From contig NZ_NGVR01000002.1 of the NCBI RefSeq assembly GCF_002777965.1, forward strand, positions 1 to 64,000: a stretch of DNA of 64,000 nt, given 5' to 3'. The notes under the pieces are model-generated. The model made no database searches. It saw nothing but the letters and a program-made list of their open reading frames with translations, and was not told where the DNA came from. The position numbers and the translations under genes are program-made. Shown here one piece after another: positions 54,309 to 63,945 of the stretch. Each line of letters begins with the position of its first letter. The stretch's first letter is position 1. The DNA is from Proteus columbae. GTDB lineage: Bacteria > Pseudomonadota > Gammaproteobacteria > Enterobacterales > Enterobacteriaceae.

Positions 54309-54336
54309 TAAAAAAAAGCCCCTCTCCAGAGGGGCT
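54309..54336 (-). terminator. Terminator after cpxP
   Basis: AGCCCCTCT pairs with AGAGGGGCT (9 bp, 2-nt centre). On the minus strand eight T follow, so it ends the leftward cpxP transcript. Confidence 0.92.
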
Positions 54337-54430
54337 GCAAAAGACAGGGATGGTGTCTATGGCAAGGAAAAAACTTCGTTGTTGCTACTTACTCTCTAAC
54401 TAGGTACTACTTTACTACACTCTTACTTCA

Positions 54431-54997
54431 TTACTGATTCTGTTGACCTTGTTGGTCAAAAGATGACATTTGCTGTTGGTAATTCTTTTCCAACTGCGCT
54501 TTCTGTTCAGGGGTTAACAGCTGATACATTTGATTATGGACTTTCGCCATTTCAACGTGGCGCTCAATTGCTTGTTTATCCATATCTTGCATTTGTGCTC
54601 TTACAGCTGCTTCATCAAATTTCTCAGCTGTGACTAATTTATGCATATTCTCATGACGCTGACGGAAATCTCCGTTATATCTGTCTTGATGATGCTGGCG
54701 CATTAAATCGCGCATTTGTGTACGTTGTTGCTCTGTTAATGTGATACCGTTAAACATACGTGATTCGGCATAACCACGATCCATCATATGTCCACCGTTA
54801 TTCATCATGTGACCACGTTGTCCGCGGTGGCCTCGATAATCACGGTCACCATGCATACCATAGCCATAATCACAGTGATAATTACCATTGGAATACTGTT
54901 GCTCAGTAGGCGGATTGGTATTTGTGGTTTCAGCTAATACCATCGTCGGAGCTGCTAAAAACATTGATGCTAGTGCAACTACTGCTACTTTACGCAT
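54431..54997 (-). CDS. cpxP: Cpx-pathway periplasmic inhibitor CpxP
   Basis: Periplasmic chaperone-like protein that damps CpxA. Signal peptide at residues 1-22 (ending VLA). Two LTxxQ motifs are visible: [13 protein letters not shown] near 97 and LTPEQKAQL near 161. A His/Gly/Arg-rich segment ([19 protein letters not shown]) precedes the first motif and is longer than in E. coli; it could bind metal. 188 aa (E. coli 166). Divergent from cpxRA with a CpxR box between. Confidence 0.93.
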   Translation of the reverse strand: MRKVAVVALASMFLAAPTMVLAETTNTNPPTEQQYSNGNYHCDYGYGMHGDRDYRGHRGQRGHMMNNGGHMMDRGYAESRMFNGITLTEQQRTQMRDLMRQHHQDRYNGDFRQRHENMHKLVTAEKFDEAAVRAQMQDMDKQAIERHVEMAKVHNQMYQLLTPEQKAQLEKNYQQQMSSFDQQGQQNQ

Positions 54998-55127
54998 TGC
55001 TTCACTCCTAATTCGGTAAATTAATACCGACCTAATTAATATGACTTCAATGTGTATAATTCATATGTGTAATTCTTTGCTATGTGGATTACTATACCGT
55101 TGCGGCTGCAAACTAGCGTCAGAGCGT

Positions 55128-55142
55128 GTAAAAGAACGTAAA
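55128..55142 (+). promoter_or_regulatory. CpxR box between cpxP and cpxR
   Basis: GTAAA-N5-GTAAA, an exact match to the CpxR consensus, about 54 bp upstream of cpxR and 131 bp from cpxP, so it can serve both divergent genes. Confidence 0.92.
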
Positions 55143-55195
55143 GTCATAGATTCGCGCTATTTATTATCGTATTTTTCTCTTGGAGGAATTGACGA

Positions 55196-55894
55196 ATGCA
55201 TAAAATCTTATTAGTGGATGACGATCGCGAATTAACATCGCTATTGAAAGAACTGCTTGAAATGGAAGGCTTTAATGTTGTAATCGCCTCTGATGGCGAA
55301 CAAGCACTTAAACTTTTGGATGCTTCTATCGACTTGTTATTACTGGATATTATGATGCCACGTAAAAACGGGATTGAGACACTCAAAGAGTTACGCCAAA
55401 ATTTCCAGACCCCTGTCATTATGTTAACGGCAAGAGGCAGTGATCTTGACCGAGTACTTGGCCTAGAGCTAGGTGCTGATGATTATTTACCAAAACCATT
55501 TAATGATAGAGAGCTAGTTGCTCGTATCAGAGCTATTTTACGTCGTTCTAACTGGAGCGAACAAAAACAGACTGATAGCAATACATCTCCAACATTACAG
55601 GTTGATAAATTACAACTTAATCCTGGCCGACAAGAAGCAAGTTTTGATAATGAGCCGCTAGAGTTAACAGGAACTGAGTTTACTTTGCTTTATTTACTTG
55701 CTCAGCATTTAGGACAAGTCGTATCTCGTGAACATCTAAGCCAAGAAGTACTTGGCAAGCGCTTAACACCGTTTGACAGAGCGATTGATATGCATATTTC
55801 TAATTTACGCCGTAAATTACCAGAAAGAACAGATGGACAACCTTGGTTTAAAACTTTACGTGGCCGCGGTTATCTGATGGTTTCAATAACTTGA
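55196..55894 (+). CDS. cpxR: Response regulator CpxR
   Basis: OmpR-family regulator of envelope stress. Receiver domain 1-120 with phospho-acceptor Asp in LLLLDIMMPRKNG (near 51), acidic pair DDD at 9-11 and Lys in LPKPFNDREL. Winged-helix domain from about 130 (ELTGTEFTLLYLLAQHLGQVVSREHLS). 232 aa as in E. coli. AGGA ribosome site; cpxA follows after 12 bp. Confidence 0.97.
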   Translation: MHKILLVDDDRELTSLLKELLEMEGFNVVIASDGEQALKLLDASIDLLLLDIMMPRKNGIETLKELRQNFQTPVIMLTARGSDLDRVLGLELGADDYLPKPFNDRELVARIRAILRRSNWSEQKQTDSNTSPTLQVDKLQLNPGRQEASFDNEPLELTGTEFTLLYLLAQHLGQVVSREHLSQEVLGKRLTPFDRAIDMHISNLRRKLPERTDGQPWFKTLRGRGYLMVSIT

Positions 55895-55906
55895 TAAATA
55901 TTCTTT

Positions 55907-57298
55907 ATGATAAATAGTCTGTCAGCGCGCATTTTCGCAATTTTCTGGCTGACGCTAGCCTTAGTTCTCGTGCTAGTTATGATGGTTCCAAAGCTGGACT
56001 CGCGCCAGCTTACCCCTCTTTTGGAGAGTGAATACCGTCAAGGCGTTATGCTAGAACAACATATCGAAGCGGAATTAGCGCAAGATCCCGCCAACGATCT
56101 CCTTTGGTGGCGTCGATTAATTCGTGCTATTGATAAATGGGCGCCTCCTGGTCAACGTTTAATTATCGTCACCAGTGAGGGGCGTATTATTGGCGCTCAA
56201 CGCAATGAGATGCAGGTTGTCAGAAACTTTATTGGCCAATCTGATAACGCCGATCACCCTAAAAAGAAAAAGTATGGTCGTTCTGAGATGTTAGGGCCCT
56301 TTTCTGTAAGAGATGGTGAAGATCACTACCAGCTTTATCTTGTGCGCCCATCAAGTAGCCCCCAATCTGACTTTATAAACTTATTATTTGATAAACCTTT
56401 ATTGCTACTCATATTCACCATGCTTATCAGTACACCGTTATTAGTATGGCTTTCTTGGAGTTTGGCTAAACCCGCAAGACAGCTTAAAAATGCAGCTGAC
56501 GATGTAGCTAAAGGTAACCTACGCCCTCACCCCGAGCTAGAGACTGGGCCTCAAGAGTTTTTAGCAGCGGGTACGAGTTTTAATCAGATGATAAGTGCTC
56601 TTGAACGTATGGTTGAAGCACAACAACGTCTGATCTCTGATATTTCTCATGAACTACGTACCCCATTAACACGCTTACAATTAGCAAGCGCATTATTACG
56701 TCGTCGTAGTGGGGAAAGTAAGGAGCTAGAGCGTATTGAAACTGAAACTCAGCGCCTTGATGGCATGATTAATGACTTACTGGTTCTTTCTCGTAATCAA
56801 CATAAAAACGAGTTATTACGCGAGACAGTAAAAGCCAATGAATTGTGGGATGATATTTTAGATAACGCTAAATTTGAGGCCGAACAAAGTAATAAAACAC
56901 TACAAGTGACAACACCTCCGGGATCATGGCCTATTTACTGCAATCCATATTCTCTGGCTAGTGCATTTGAAAATATAGTTCGTAATGCTCTGCGTTATTC
57001 AAATTCTCGTATTGAAGTTGCCTTTACTGAACAGAACCAAGGTATCACGATTATTGTTGATGATGATGGCCCAGGTGTTAGCCCAGAAGACAGAGAGCAT
57101 ATCTTCCGACCTTTCTACCGAACAGATGAAGCAAGAGATCGCGAATCAGGTGGTACTGGCTTGGGATTAGCAATTGTTGAAACTGCTGTAAGCCAACATA
57201 GAGGTCATGTTAAAGCCGATGACAGCCCATTAGGTGGATTAAGGGTTGAGATTTGGTTGCCGAGAGCGGGTGCGGGTAATAAATCACCAACCGCTTAA
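55907..57298 (+). CDS. cpxA: Sensor histidine kinase CpxA
   Basis: Inner-membrane kinase/phosphatase sensing misfolded envelope proteins. Two membrane spans (about 7-28 and 163-185) enclose the periplasmic sensor. HAMP follows, the phospho-His is in SDISHELRTPLTRLQLA near 247, and the ATPase boxes are ENIVRNALRYS, VDDDGPGVSPED and GGTGLGLAIVETA. 463 aa (E. coli 457). It is the left border of the Proteus O-antigen locus. Confidence 0.97.
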   Translation: MINSLSARIFAIFWLTLALVLVLVMMVPKLDSRQLTPLLESEYRQGVMLEQHIEAELAQDPANDLLWWRRLIRAIDKWAPPGQRLIIVTSEGRIIGAQRNEMQVVRNFIGQSDNADHPKKKKYGRSEMLGPFSVRDGEDHYQLYLVRPSSSPQSDFINLLFDKPLLLLIFTMLISTPLLVWLSWSLAKPARQLKNAADDVAKGNLRPHPELETGPQEFLAAGTSFNQMISALERMVEAQQRLISDISHELRTPLTRLQLASALLRRRSGESKELERIETETQRLDGMINDLLVLSRNQHKNELLRETVKANELWDDILDNAKFEAEQSNKTLQVTTPPGSWPIYCNPYSLASAFENIVRNALRYSNSRIEVAFTEQNQGITIIVDDDGPGVSPEDREHIFRPFYRTDEARDRESGGTGLGLAIVETAVSQHRGHVKADDSPLGGLRVEIWLPRAGAGNKSPTA

Positions 57299-57330
57299 TA
57301 GAGTAATTAAATTGTTGTATCAAAATATCC

Positions 57331-57366
57331 TGCCACCTATTGAAGAATAGGTGGCATATTCTTTTC
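57331..57366 (+). terminator. Terminator after cpxA
   Basis: TGCCACCTATT pairs with AATAGGTGGCA (11 bp, GAAG loop) followed by TATTCTTTT. Confidence 0.85.
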
Positions 57367-57468
57367 ATTAACGTTTGTTGATGCAATTCAGAATGATCTG
57401 GCTGAATCGACGGCTATTCCAGTATTTATATATCCTCAATCAATGCTAAAATACCCAGCTATTACTTG

Positions 57469-57508
57469 ACCGTCTGGTTTGAAGAGTCTACTCTCAGGGC
57501 GGTTTTTT
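57469..57508 (+). terminator. Second terminator-like hairpin before the O-antigen promoter
   Basis: ACCGTC (57469-57474) pairs with GGCGGT (57498-57503) allowing a G-U pair, with an inner GAG/CTC stem, and six T follow. It insulates the O-antigen operon from cpxRA transcription, or forms a leader attenuator if a promoter exists further upstream. Confidence 0.6.
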
Positions 57509-57536
57509 GCATATTGTTAAAATATGCTTATATAAT
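57507..57536 (+). promoter_or_regulatory. Putative promoter of the O-antigen operon
   Basis: TTGCAT (57507-57512), 18 bp, TATAAT (57531-57536). Start would be near 57543, leaving a leader that includes the JUMPstart element. Confidence 0.55.
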
Positions 57537-57580
57537 AAAGCTCTTATATTACAATCAGATAGGAGCTTTTCGAGATAAAT

Positions 57581-57621
57581 TTTGGCGCTCTGGGGGCCGT
57601 AAACCCAGTGCGGTAGCTTTG
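57581..57621 (+). promoter_or_regulatory. JUMPstart element with ops (RfaH recruitment)
   Basis: The 39-bp class of element found before long surface-polysaccharide operons: GGCGCTCTGG, a variable middle with AAACCCAG, then the ops core GCGGTAG at 57610-57616. The ops differs from GGCGGTAG in its first base only. RfaH loads at ops to suppress early termination, which fits the long AT-rich operon that follows about 20 bp downstream. Confidence 0.88.
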
Positions 57622-57641
57622 TTTAATTACGAGAATCCGAA

Positions 57642-58592
57642 GTGAAAAATCAAACTTCAGTATCCATAATAATTCCAGCATATAATGCAGAAAAATGGAT
57701 AGAAAGATGCATAAAATCATGCATTAACCAAACTTATAAGAATATTGAAATAATTATAATAAATGATGGTAGCCAAGATAATACAGATGAGTTATGTCAA
57801 TATTATGTTTCTATGGATAATAGAATTATCTATAAAAACATAGATAATGTGGGTGTATCAAACGCAAGAAAACTTGGCTTAGATATATCTAATTCATCAT
57901 ATATACTATTTTTAGATAGTGATGATTATATTAATAATGACTGTATAGAAATTTTAATTTCATATAAAGATTACGACTTAATTATTGGTCAAGCAAATTA
58001 TGTAAACAATCATAATGAAATATTATCTAACACTAAATATGAGATTAAAAAAAATATAATATCTAGTTATCTAAGAGGAAAACTACCAACCTCTTTATGG
58101 CCAATATTATTTAAAAAAAAGATTTTAGATGAAGAATACTTAGTATCAAATTTAAAAGTAAGTGAAGATTTCATCATTCTATCCAGAATAATAACAAAAA
58201 CTAAAAAAATCAAAGTTATTAATGATAAAGTCTATAACCAAGTTAGACATAATTTGAGTACTACCGCGAATCTTACTAATGAAAAATTTAGAGATCATTA
58301 TAATGCGCATAAATTCGTTGAAGAGATATTTACAAGCAAATTAAATGAAAGATACAAAAAAGATATTGACATCTTCCAATTAAATCATTTATATAATTTA
58401 ATTGTTATCTTTTCACCATATATTAAACTCCACGAGAAAACAATAAATACAAGAAATTTTTTTCTAAAAAATATTTCAATAAAAAAGAAATTATTATTAA
58501 CACTTTATTTTTTAGGTATTTTTAATAAAAAAAATTACTTCCTAATCATGAAATTATTAAAGAAATTAAAATATAAAAATTCACATGAATAA
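57642..58592 (+). CDS. Family 2 glycosyltransferase (O-antigen)
   Basis: 316 aa, GTG start. GT-A fold: VSIIIPAYNAEKWIERCIKSC at the N-terminus, IIIINDGSQDNT, and the metal-binding LFLDSDDYI near residue 90-98. The C-terminal half is Lys/Asn/Ile-rich and variable. Adds one sugar to the O-repeat on undecaprenyl pyrophosphate at the cytosolic face; donor and linkage cannot be read from sequence. Overlaps wzx by 8 bp. Very A/T-rich. Confidence 0.88.
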   Translation: MKNQTSVSIIIPAYNAEKWIERCIKSCINQTYKNIEIIIINDGSQDNTDELCQYYVSMDNRIIYKNIDNVGVSNARKLGLDISNSSYILFLDSDDYINNDCIEILISYKDYDLIIGQANYVNNHNEILSNTKYEIKKNIISSYLRGKLPTSLWPILFKKKILDEEYLVSNLKVSEDFIILSRIITKTKKIKVINDKVYNQVRHNLSTTANLTNEKFRDHYNAHKFVEEIFTSKLNERYKKDIDIFQLNHLYNLIVIFSPYIKLHEKTINTRNFFLKNISIKKKLLLTLYFLGIFNKKNYFLIMKLLKKLKYKNSHE

Positions 58593-59820
58593 TCTAATAA
58601 AAAATTCCTTATTCCTTCTTGGCATGCAAGGCATAAATTATCTTATTCCCTTAATATCATTACCATACTTAACAAGAAAATTAGGATTCTATGAATATGG
58701 AATGATAAGTACAGCATTAAATATAATTTTATATTTGATGCTATTCATAGATTTTGGATTTAATTTTAGTACAACAAAAGACATTGCCAAGAGTAGAAAT
58801 AACAAATTAAAAATACAAAGAATATATTCAGCAACAATCTATTCAAAGATAATAATAGCAAGTATTTCTATTTTAATACTATTAATTCTTATTAGAGGCT
58901 TTCAATTATTTAATGATATTGAGTCATTAATTTATGTTATGTTGCCACAATTGATTTACGCAATTTTCTTTCCATTATGGTTATATCAGGGATTAGAGAA
59001 AATATCATTTATATCAATTTGTTCTGTAGTTAGTAAAATTATTACTCTACCATTACTATTTTTCTATGTTAAAGATAAAAATGATATATATATAGCTGGA
59101 ATAATACTAAGTTGGTCTTATTTACTTCCACTAATAATCAATTATTTTTACTTACACAAAAATCTACCTTATATTAAAATAGAAAAAATTAATTTTAGCC
59201 TAGTATTATCAATATTAAAAAAATCTTCTATTATTTTCTGGGGTAGTATATCAATCAGTCTTTACACACTAAGCACTCCGATCATTTTAAGCTTAGTAAG
59301 CAATTATGATCAAGTGGGAATATTTACTGCAACAGATAAATTAAGAATAGCGTGTATTGGAATATTTCTAATTTTAGGTCAAGCAATTTACCCTAGAGTC
59401 AATATTCTATTATCTGAAAGTAAGAAAAAATATAATTTATTTATAAAAAAAATAATTATATACCAAATTTCATTTTGCAGTATAACATCTTTATTATTTT
59501 TTTTATTAATGCCATATCTAGCTCCAATATTATTGGGTAATACTTTTATTGAAATGAAGCTTATTATTCAATTAATGTCACCAATGATAATATTAATCCC
59601 ATTATCAGTAATAATATCAAATTTTATATTACTTCCACATGGAATGAATAAAATTTATGCTATCATTCCTACTATTACTTTATTTTTCCATATTATATAT
59701 ACAATACCTTTAAGTGAAAATTACGGTGCGATAGGAAGTAGTATTGCTATTTTAATAACTGAGATTATTAGTCTATCATTATTACTAATATCTTATTTCT
59801 TTTTTATAAAAAACAAATAA
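58585..59820 (+). CDS. wzx: O-antigen flippase Wzx
   Basis: 411 aa with about 12 hydrophobic segments, of the polysaccharide transporter (MOP/PST) superfamily; the N-terminus GMQGINYLIPLISLPYLTRKLGFYEYGMIS is characteristic. Flips the lipid-linked O unit across the inner membrane. Followed after 1 bp by the polymerase. Confidence 0.9.
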   Translation: MNNLIKNSLFLLGMQGINYLIPLISLPYLTRKLGFYEYGMISTALNIILYLMLFIDFGFNFSTTKDIAKSRNNKLKIQRIYSATIYSKIIIASISILILLILIRGFQLFNDIESLIYVMLPQLIYAIFFPLWLYQGLEKISFISICSVVSKIITLPLLFFYVKDKNDIYIAGIILSWSYLLPLIINYFYLHKNLPYIKIEKINFSLVLSILKKSSIIFWGSISISLYTLSTPIILSLVSNYDQVGIFTATDKLRIACIGIFLILGQAIYPRVNILLSESKKKYNLFIKKIIIYQISFCSITSLLFFLLMPYLAPILLGNTFIEMKLIIQLMSPMIILIPLSVIISNFILLPHGMNKIYAIIPTITLFFHIIYTIPLSENYGAIGSSIAILITEIISLSLLLISYFFFIKNK

Positions 59821-59821
59821 T

Positions 59822-60916
59822 ATGAACATATTATATCTTTCATTAATATTATTAGTTATTTCTACTTTGGAATTTTTCAATAAAAAAAATATATTCTATT
59901 TTGTTATAGCGACTATACTTATATATTTTCATATTGGACTATCATATAAATTAGGTGTTGATTGGATTGAATACTATTCATTATATGAAAACATTTCAAA
60001 TTATGAAAATTATGAAATTGGATTTTCTTGGCTATCTAAGTTCTTTAGTTATATAAATATAAACTTTTGGGTATTTGTTTTTGCTATTAAATTTATTTTT
60101 TTAACATCGTTATTTGCACTAATAAAAAAATATTGCCTTTATCCAACAACCGCAATTACATTTATACTTATATTCCTCTTCCCATTTATAAACGATCCTC
60201 TTCGTCAATTAATAGCCACATCTATTTTATTTCTTGGTATATTAATGAACAAATCAAAAATTAGCTACAAAAATATAATTTTTGGTTTTTTATTCCACTC
60301 TTCATATATTCTTATATTATTCATAAAACTTCAATTTATAAAAAGAAAGCAACTTGTAAAAATATCTATTTTATTTGTATTCTTATCTTTACTATTAATT
60401 CACAACTTTCACTATCTATTACTACTAGGAGATAACTTCATAATTAAAAAGATTTATTTCTATCTTACTTATGCAGTTCAACCTAATATTTACTCTCTAT
60501 TTATAAGAATAATATTTTTATATTTTGTATGTTTTAATAAACATGTAGATTTAATTAATAAAAAAATATTAACAAACAGCGTATATATAAATTTTTGGAT
60601 GTTATCATTCTTATTACTTCTAGTTGAACTGTTAGCATTTCAATTCCCATTATTATCTCAAAGATTAAGGATTTATTTATCTCCATTCCCATTCATTTTA
60701 TTTCTAAATTATATTTACTTTTTAAAGGATATAATTTTTAAATCTACATTATTGCTTATTATTTTTTTATATTTATATGCAACTTTATTTAGTTTTATGA
60801 GTGGTCCTATGGGTTCATTTTATTCATTAGAAAATAATATTGTTATACAATTTCTTCTTGATTTTCCGCCTAATGATATTGAGGAAAATATCCGTAACTT
60901 TTGGTTAACTAACTAA
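59822..60916 (+). CDS. wzy: O-antigen polymerase Wzy (EpsG-like)
   Basis: 364 aa with about 10-11 hydrophobic segments. The motif LGVDWIEYYSLYENI followed by EIGFSWLSKFF, and PFINDPLRQLIATSILFLGIL near residue 120-140, are typical of EpsG/Wzy-type polymerases. Located directly after wzx and two bases before the next transferase. It polymerises flipped O units in the periplasm; linkage specificity unknown. Wzz is not in this window. Confidence 0.83.
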   Translation: MNILYLSLILLVISTLEFFNKKNIFYFVIATILIYFHIGLSYKLGVDWIEYYSLYENISNYENYEIGFSWLSKFFSYININFWVFVFAIKFIFLTSLFALIKKYCLYPTTAITFILIFLFPFINDPLRQLIATSILFLGILMNKSKISYKNIIFGFLFHSSYILILFIKLQFIKRKQLVKISILFVFLSLLLIHNFHYLLLLGDNFIIKKIYFYLTYAVQPNIYSLFIRIIFLYFVCFNKHVDLINKKILTNSVYINFWMLSFLLLLVELLAFQFPLLSQRLRIYLSPFPFILFLNYIYFLKDIIFKSTLLLIIFLYLYATLFSFMSGPMGSFYSLENNIVIQFLLDFPPNDIEENIRNFWLTN

Positions 60917-60917
60917 T

Positions 60918-62018
60918 ATGAAGAAAAAAATACTTATTCTTGCAACTACAGCTAAGGAAGCTGGTGCTTTATCTATCTTAAAAGATTTTATCCAAGAATT
61001 AAATGATGTTTATTTATATGATATTTTCATTCATTCATCTGTTATAAATGAGCTCCCCAAAAAAGATAATGTAAATTATATTATTTTAGATATCTCATCC
61101 TGGATAAAGAGAATTTTTTATGATTTTTATAAATATCCAATAATTAATGAAAAAAAATATTCTCTCTGTATTAATTTTCAAAATATCCCCATCAGAACAA
61201 ATATAAAACAAATAGTATATTACCACCAAGCAATCCCCTTTAGTGAAATTAAATTTTCCCCATTCAAAAAGTCATCAAGAAAATTATGGCTATACAAAAA
61301 TTTTTACCTTCTTTTTTTTAGAATGAATATAAATTACTTAAACTATCTCATAGTACAAGCAGAATGGATGAAGGAGTCAGTTCATTCAAAGTTTAATCTG
61401 CCTAAAGAAAAAACATTCATTATCGAACCTAAGGTAAATATTTTATATAATGAAGATAATATTTTTGATGAAGAAGATATAAAACATCATAATATATTAT
61501 TTTATCCTGCCTATGGACATGAATATAAAAATCATAAAATAATAATTGATTCAATTAAAAATATTGGAATAGACTATCTTAAAAAACATAGCATTAAAAT
61601 AATATTCACAATAGATAAGGAACATAACTTAGCAAAAGATATAATAAATACACCTCTAGAAGAGTATTTTTTATTTATAGGAAAGATTTCTAGAGAAAAA
61701 GTTTTTTATTATTATAGATTATCTAGTATTATTTTATTCCCTAGCACTCTAGAAACCTATGGTTTACCTTTAAAAGAGGCATCTCTTCTAAATAAGAATA
61801 TCATTGCATCTAGACTTCCTTATGCTAAAGAAGTTTTAAAAGACTATGATAAAGTCACATTCTGTTGCCCATACAATAAAGTAGATTGGGCATCAGAGAT
61901 AAAAAATTTTATAGAAAATAATTTAAATATTCATGATTCAAGTGAAAATGAAATAGAAAAAAAATTAAATTCTAATAATAATTTTTTAATATTAATAGAA
62001 AAATTAATTAAAGAATAA
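60918..62018 (+). CDS. GT4-type glycosyltransferase (O-antigen)
   Basis: 366 aa GT-B fold transferase. N-terminal domain begins KKILILATTAKEAGALSIL; the C-terminal domain has FLFIGKISREKVFYYYRLSSIILFPSTLETYGLPLKEASLL, with the E-x7-E type donor motif (ETYGLPLKE). Placed directly before fnlA. In E. coli O26-like clusters the FucNAc transferase wbuB adjoins fnlABC, so FucNAc transfer is a reasonable guess only. Confidence 0.85.
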   Translation: MKKKILILATTAKEAGALSILKDFIQELNDVYLYDIFIHSSVINELPKKDNVNYIILDISSWIKRIFYDFYKYPIINEKKYSLCINFQNIPIRTNIKQIVYYHQAIPFSEIKFSPFKKSSRKLWLYKNFYLLFFRMNINYLNYLIVQAEWMKESVHSKFNLPKEKTFIIEPKVNILYNEDNIFDEEDIKHHNILFYPAYGHEYKNHKIIIDSIKNIGIDYLKKHSIKIIFTIDKEHNLAKDIINTPLEEYFLFIGKISREKVFYYYRLSSIILFPSTLETYGLPLKEASLLNKNIIASRLPYAKEVLKDYDKVTFCCPYNKVDWASEIKNFIENNLNIHDSSENEIEKKLNSNNNFLILIEKLIKE

Positions 62019-62031
62019 AAGGAATAATTTA

Positions 62032-63069
62032 ATGTTCAAAAATAAAGTACTTTTAATCACAGGTGGTACTGGCTCTTTTGGTAATGCTGTATTACGTCGT
62101 TTTTTGAATACAGATATAAAAGAAATTCGTATATTTTCTCGTGATGAAAAAAAACAAGATGATATGCGAAAATTATTTAAATCAGATAAGTTGAAATTCT
62201 ATATTGGTGATGTTAGAGATTATCAAAGTGTTGCTAATGCCATGCGTGGCGTAGATTACGTATATCATGCAGCAGCATTAAAACAAGTACCATCCTGTGA
62301 ATTCTATCCACTAGAAGCAGTAAAGACTAATGTATTAGGAACAGAGAATGTATTAGAAGCTGCAATCACATTCGGAGTTAAACGTATCGTTTGTTTAAGT
62401 ACAGATAAAGCCGTTTATCCAATAAATGCAATGGGTATATCAAAAGCAATGATGGAAAAAGTCATTGTTGCTAAAAGTAGAAATTTGGAACACACCAATA
62501 CCACAATTTGCTGTACTAGATATGGAAATGTGATGGCATCCAGAGGATCCGTTATTCCGTTATTTATTCGACAAATCGTCAACAATGAACCAATTACTAT
62601 CACTAATCCAGAAATGACCCGTTTTATGATGACATTAGATGATGCTGTAGATCTCGTGTTACATGCATTTAAAAATGGTCAAAATGGTGATATTTTCGTA
62701 CAAAAAGCACCTGCAGCGACAATTAATACTCTAGTTAATGCGTTGTTAGAAATAACAGAAAAACCAGATCACAAAGTTAATATCATTGGTACTCGCCACG
62801 GTGAAAAACAATTCGAAGCTTTATGCAGCCGAGAAGAAATGTTTGTTGCTCAAGAGCAAGGTAACTATTATCGAATTCCTGCTGACAATCGGGACTTGAA
62901 TTATTCAAAATACTTTGAAAAAGGTGAAAGAAATTTAGCCACTATTGAAGATTATAATTCACATAATACTCAACGTTTAGATGTTAAAGGTATGAAAGAA
63001 CTTCTTAGAAAACTTGATTTCATAAGAGAAATTGAATCTGGAAATATTATTGTTCCCGAAGGTGTTTAA
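62032..63069 (+). CDS. fnlA: UDP-GlcNAc 5-inverting 4,6-dehydratase FnlA (WbjB type)
   Basis: First enzyme of UDP-L-FucNAc synthesis. 345 aa extended SDR: LLITGGTGSFGNAVL, IFSRDEKKQDDMR, YHAAALKQVPSCEFYPLEAVKTN, and the altered catalytic site STDKAVYPINAMGISKAMMEK where Asp-Lys and Met replace the usual Thr/Tyr arrangement, as in inverting dehydratases (FnlA, WbjB, CapE). Codon use is closer to the host than in the preceding transferases. Confidence 0.93.
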   Translation: MFKNKVLLITGGTGSFGNAVLRRFLNTDIKEIRIFSRDEKKQDDMRKLFKSDKLKFYIGDVRDYQSVANAMRGVDYVYHAAALKQVPSCEFYPLEAVKTNVLGTENVLEAAITFGVKRIVCLSTDKAVYPINAMGISKAMMEKVIVAKSRNLEHTNTTICCTRYGNVMASRGSVIPLFIRQIVNNEPITITNPEMTRFMMTLDDAVDLVLHAFKNGQNGDIFVQKAPAATINTLVNALLEITEKPDHKVNIIGTRHGEKQFEALCSREEMFVAQEQGNYYRIPADNRDLNYSKYFEKGERNLATIEDYNSHNTQRLDVKGMKELLRKLDFIREIESGNIIVPEGV

Positions 63070-63945
63070 ATGTTAAATATTTATATTTTAGGTGCCAGTG
63101 GCATGCTGGGTTATAGTATTTTCTCCAACTTATCTGAATATAAAGGTTTTAATGTTTTCGGTACAGTTAGAAATATAAAAAATAAAGGAAATTATTTTTC
63201 TGAATTCAAAAATAAAATTATAGAAGATATTGACATTTCTAATTTAGCCTCTCTTGAAAATTTATTTCAAAAAAATAAACCAGATATTGTCATTAACTGC
63301 ATTGGATTAATAAAACAACATAGTATTTCTAAACAATATATCCAAGCGATAAAAGTAAATGCTTTATTACCTCACGAATTAGCCCATATTTGTGACAAAT
63401 ATCAAGCAAAGTTAATTCATTTTTCCACAGACTGTGTTTTTGACGGAAAATCAGGTAATTATCAACAAACTGATATCCCTACAGCAACCGATCTTTATGG
63501 TAGAACCAAATACCTAGGTGAGGTCGCTTATGGAAAACATTTAACTTTACGAACATCAATTATAGGCCACGAATTATCTTCAAGCGTTAGCTTAGTAAAT
63601 TGGTTTTTAAATCAGAAAGATCAAGTAAATGGATATACTAAAGCTATTTTTTCTGGTTTTCCGACATGTTATATAGCAAAGTTGTTAGCTGAAAAAATAA
63701 TACCGAATAAAAATTTAAATGGTTTATACCATTTATCAAGTGAACCAATTGACAAATATACACTATTATCAGATATTGCGGCTATTTATCATAAAGATAT
63801 TATTATAAATCCATCGGAAGATCTTGTTATAGACCGCTCGCTTAATTCAACGCTTTTACGTGATAAGATTAATTTTACTCCACCATCATGGAATGAATTA
63901 ATCAAAGACATGTATGAAGATTACAATAAAAGGTATAAAAAGTGA
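63070..63945 (+). CDS. fnlB: UDP-sugar reductase FnlB (RmlD-like)
   Basis: Second enzyme of UDP-L-FucNAc synthesis; epimerises and reduces the 4-keto sugar to UDP-L-PneNAc. 291 aa: LGASGMLGYSIF dinucleotide fold, HFSTDCVFDGKSG near residue 120 and YGRTKYLGEVAYG with YxxxK near 145. ATG follows the fnlA stop directly, and the stop overlaps the next GTG by 3 bp. Confidence 0.92.
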   Translation: MLNIYILGASGMLGYSIFSNLSEYKGFNVFGTVRNIKNKGNYFSEFKNKIIEDIDISNLASLENLFQKNKPDIVINCIGLIKQHSISKQYIQAIKVNALLPHELAHICDKYQAKLIHFSTDCVFDGKSGNYQQTDIPTATDLYGRTKYLGEVAYGKHLTLRTSIIGHELSSSVSLVNWFLNQKDQVNGYTKAIFSGFPTCYIAKLLAEKIIPNKNLNGLYHLSSEPIDKYTLLSDIAAIYHKDIIINPSEDLVIDRSLNSTLLRDKINFTPPSWNELIKDMYEDYNKRYKK

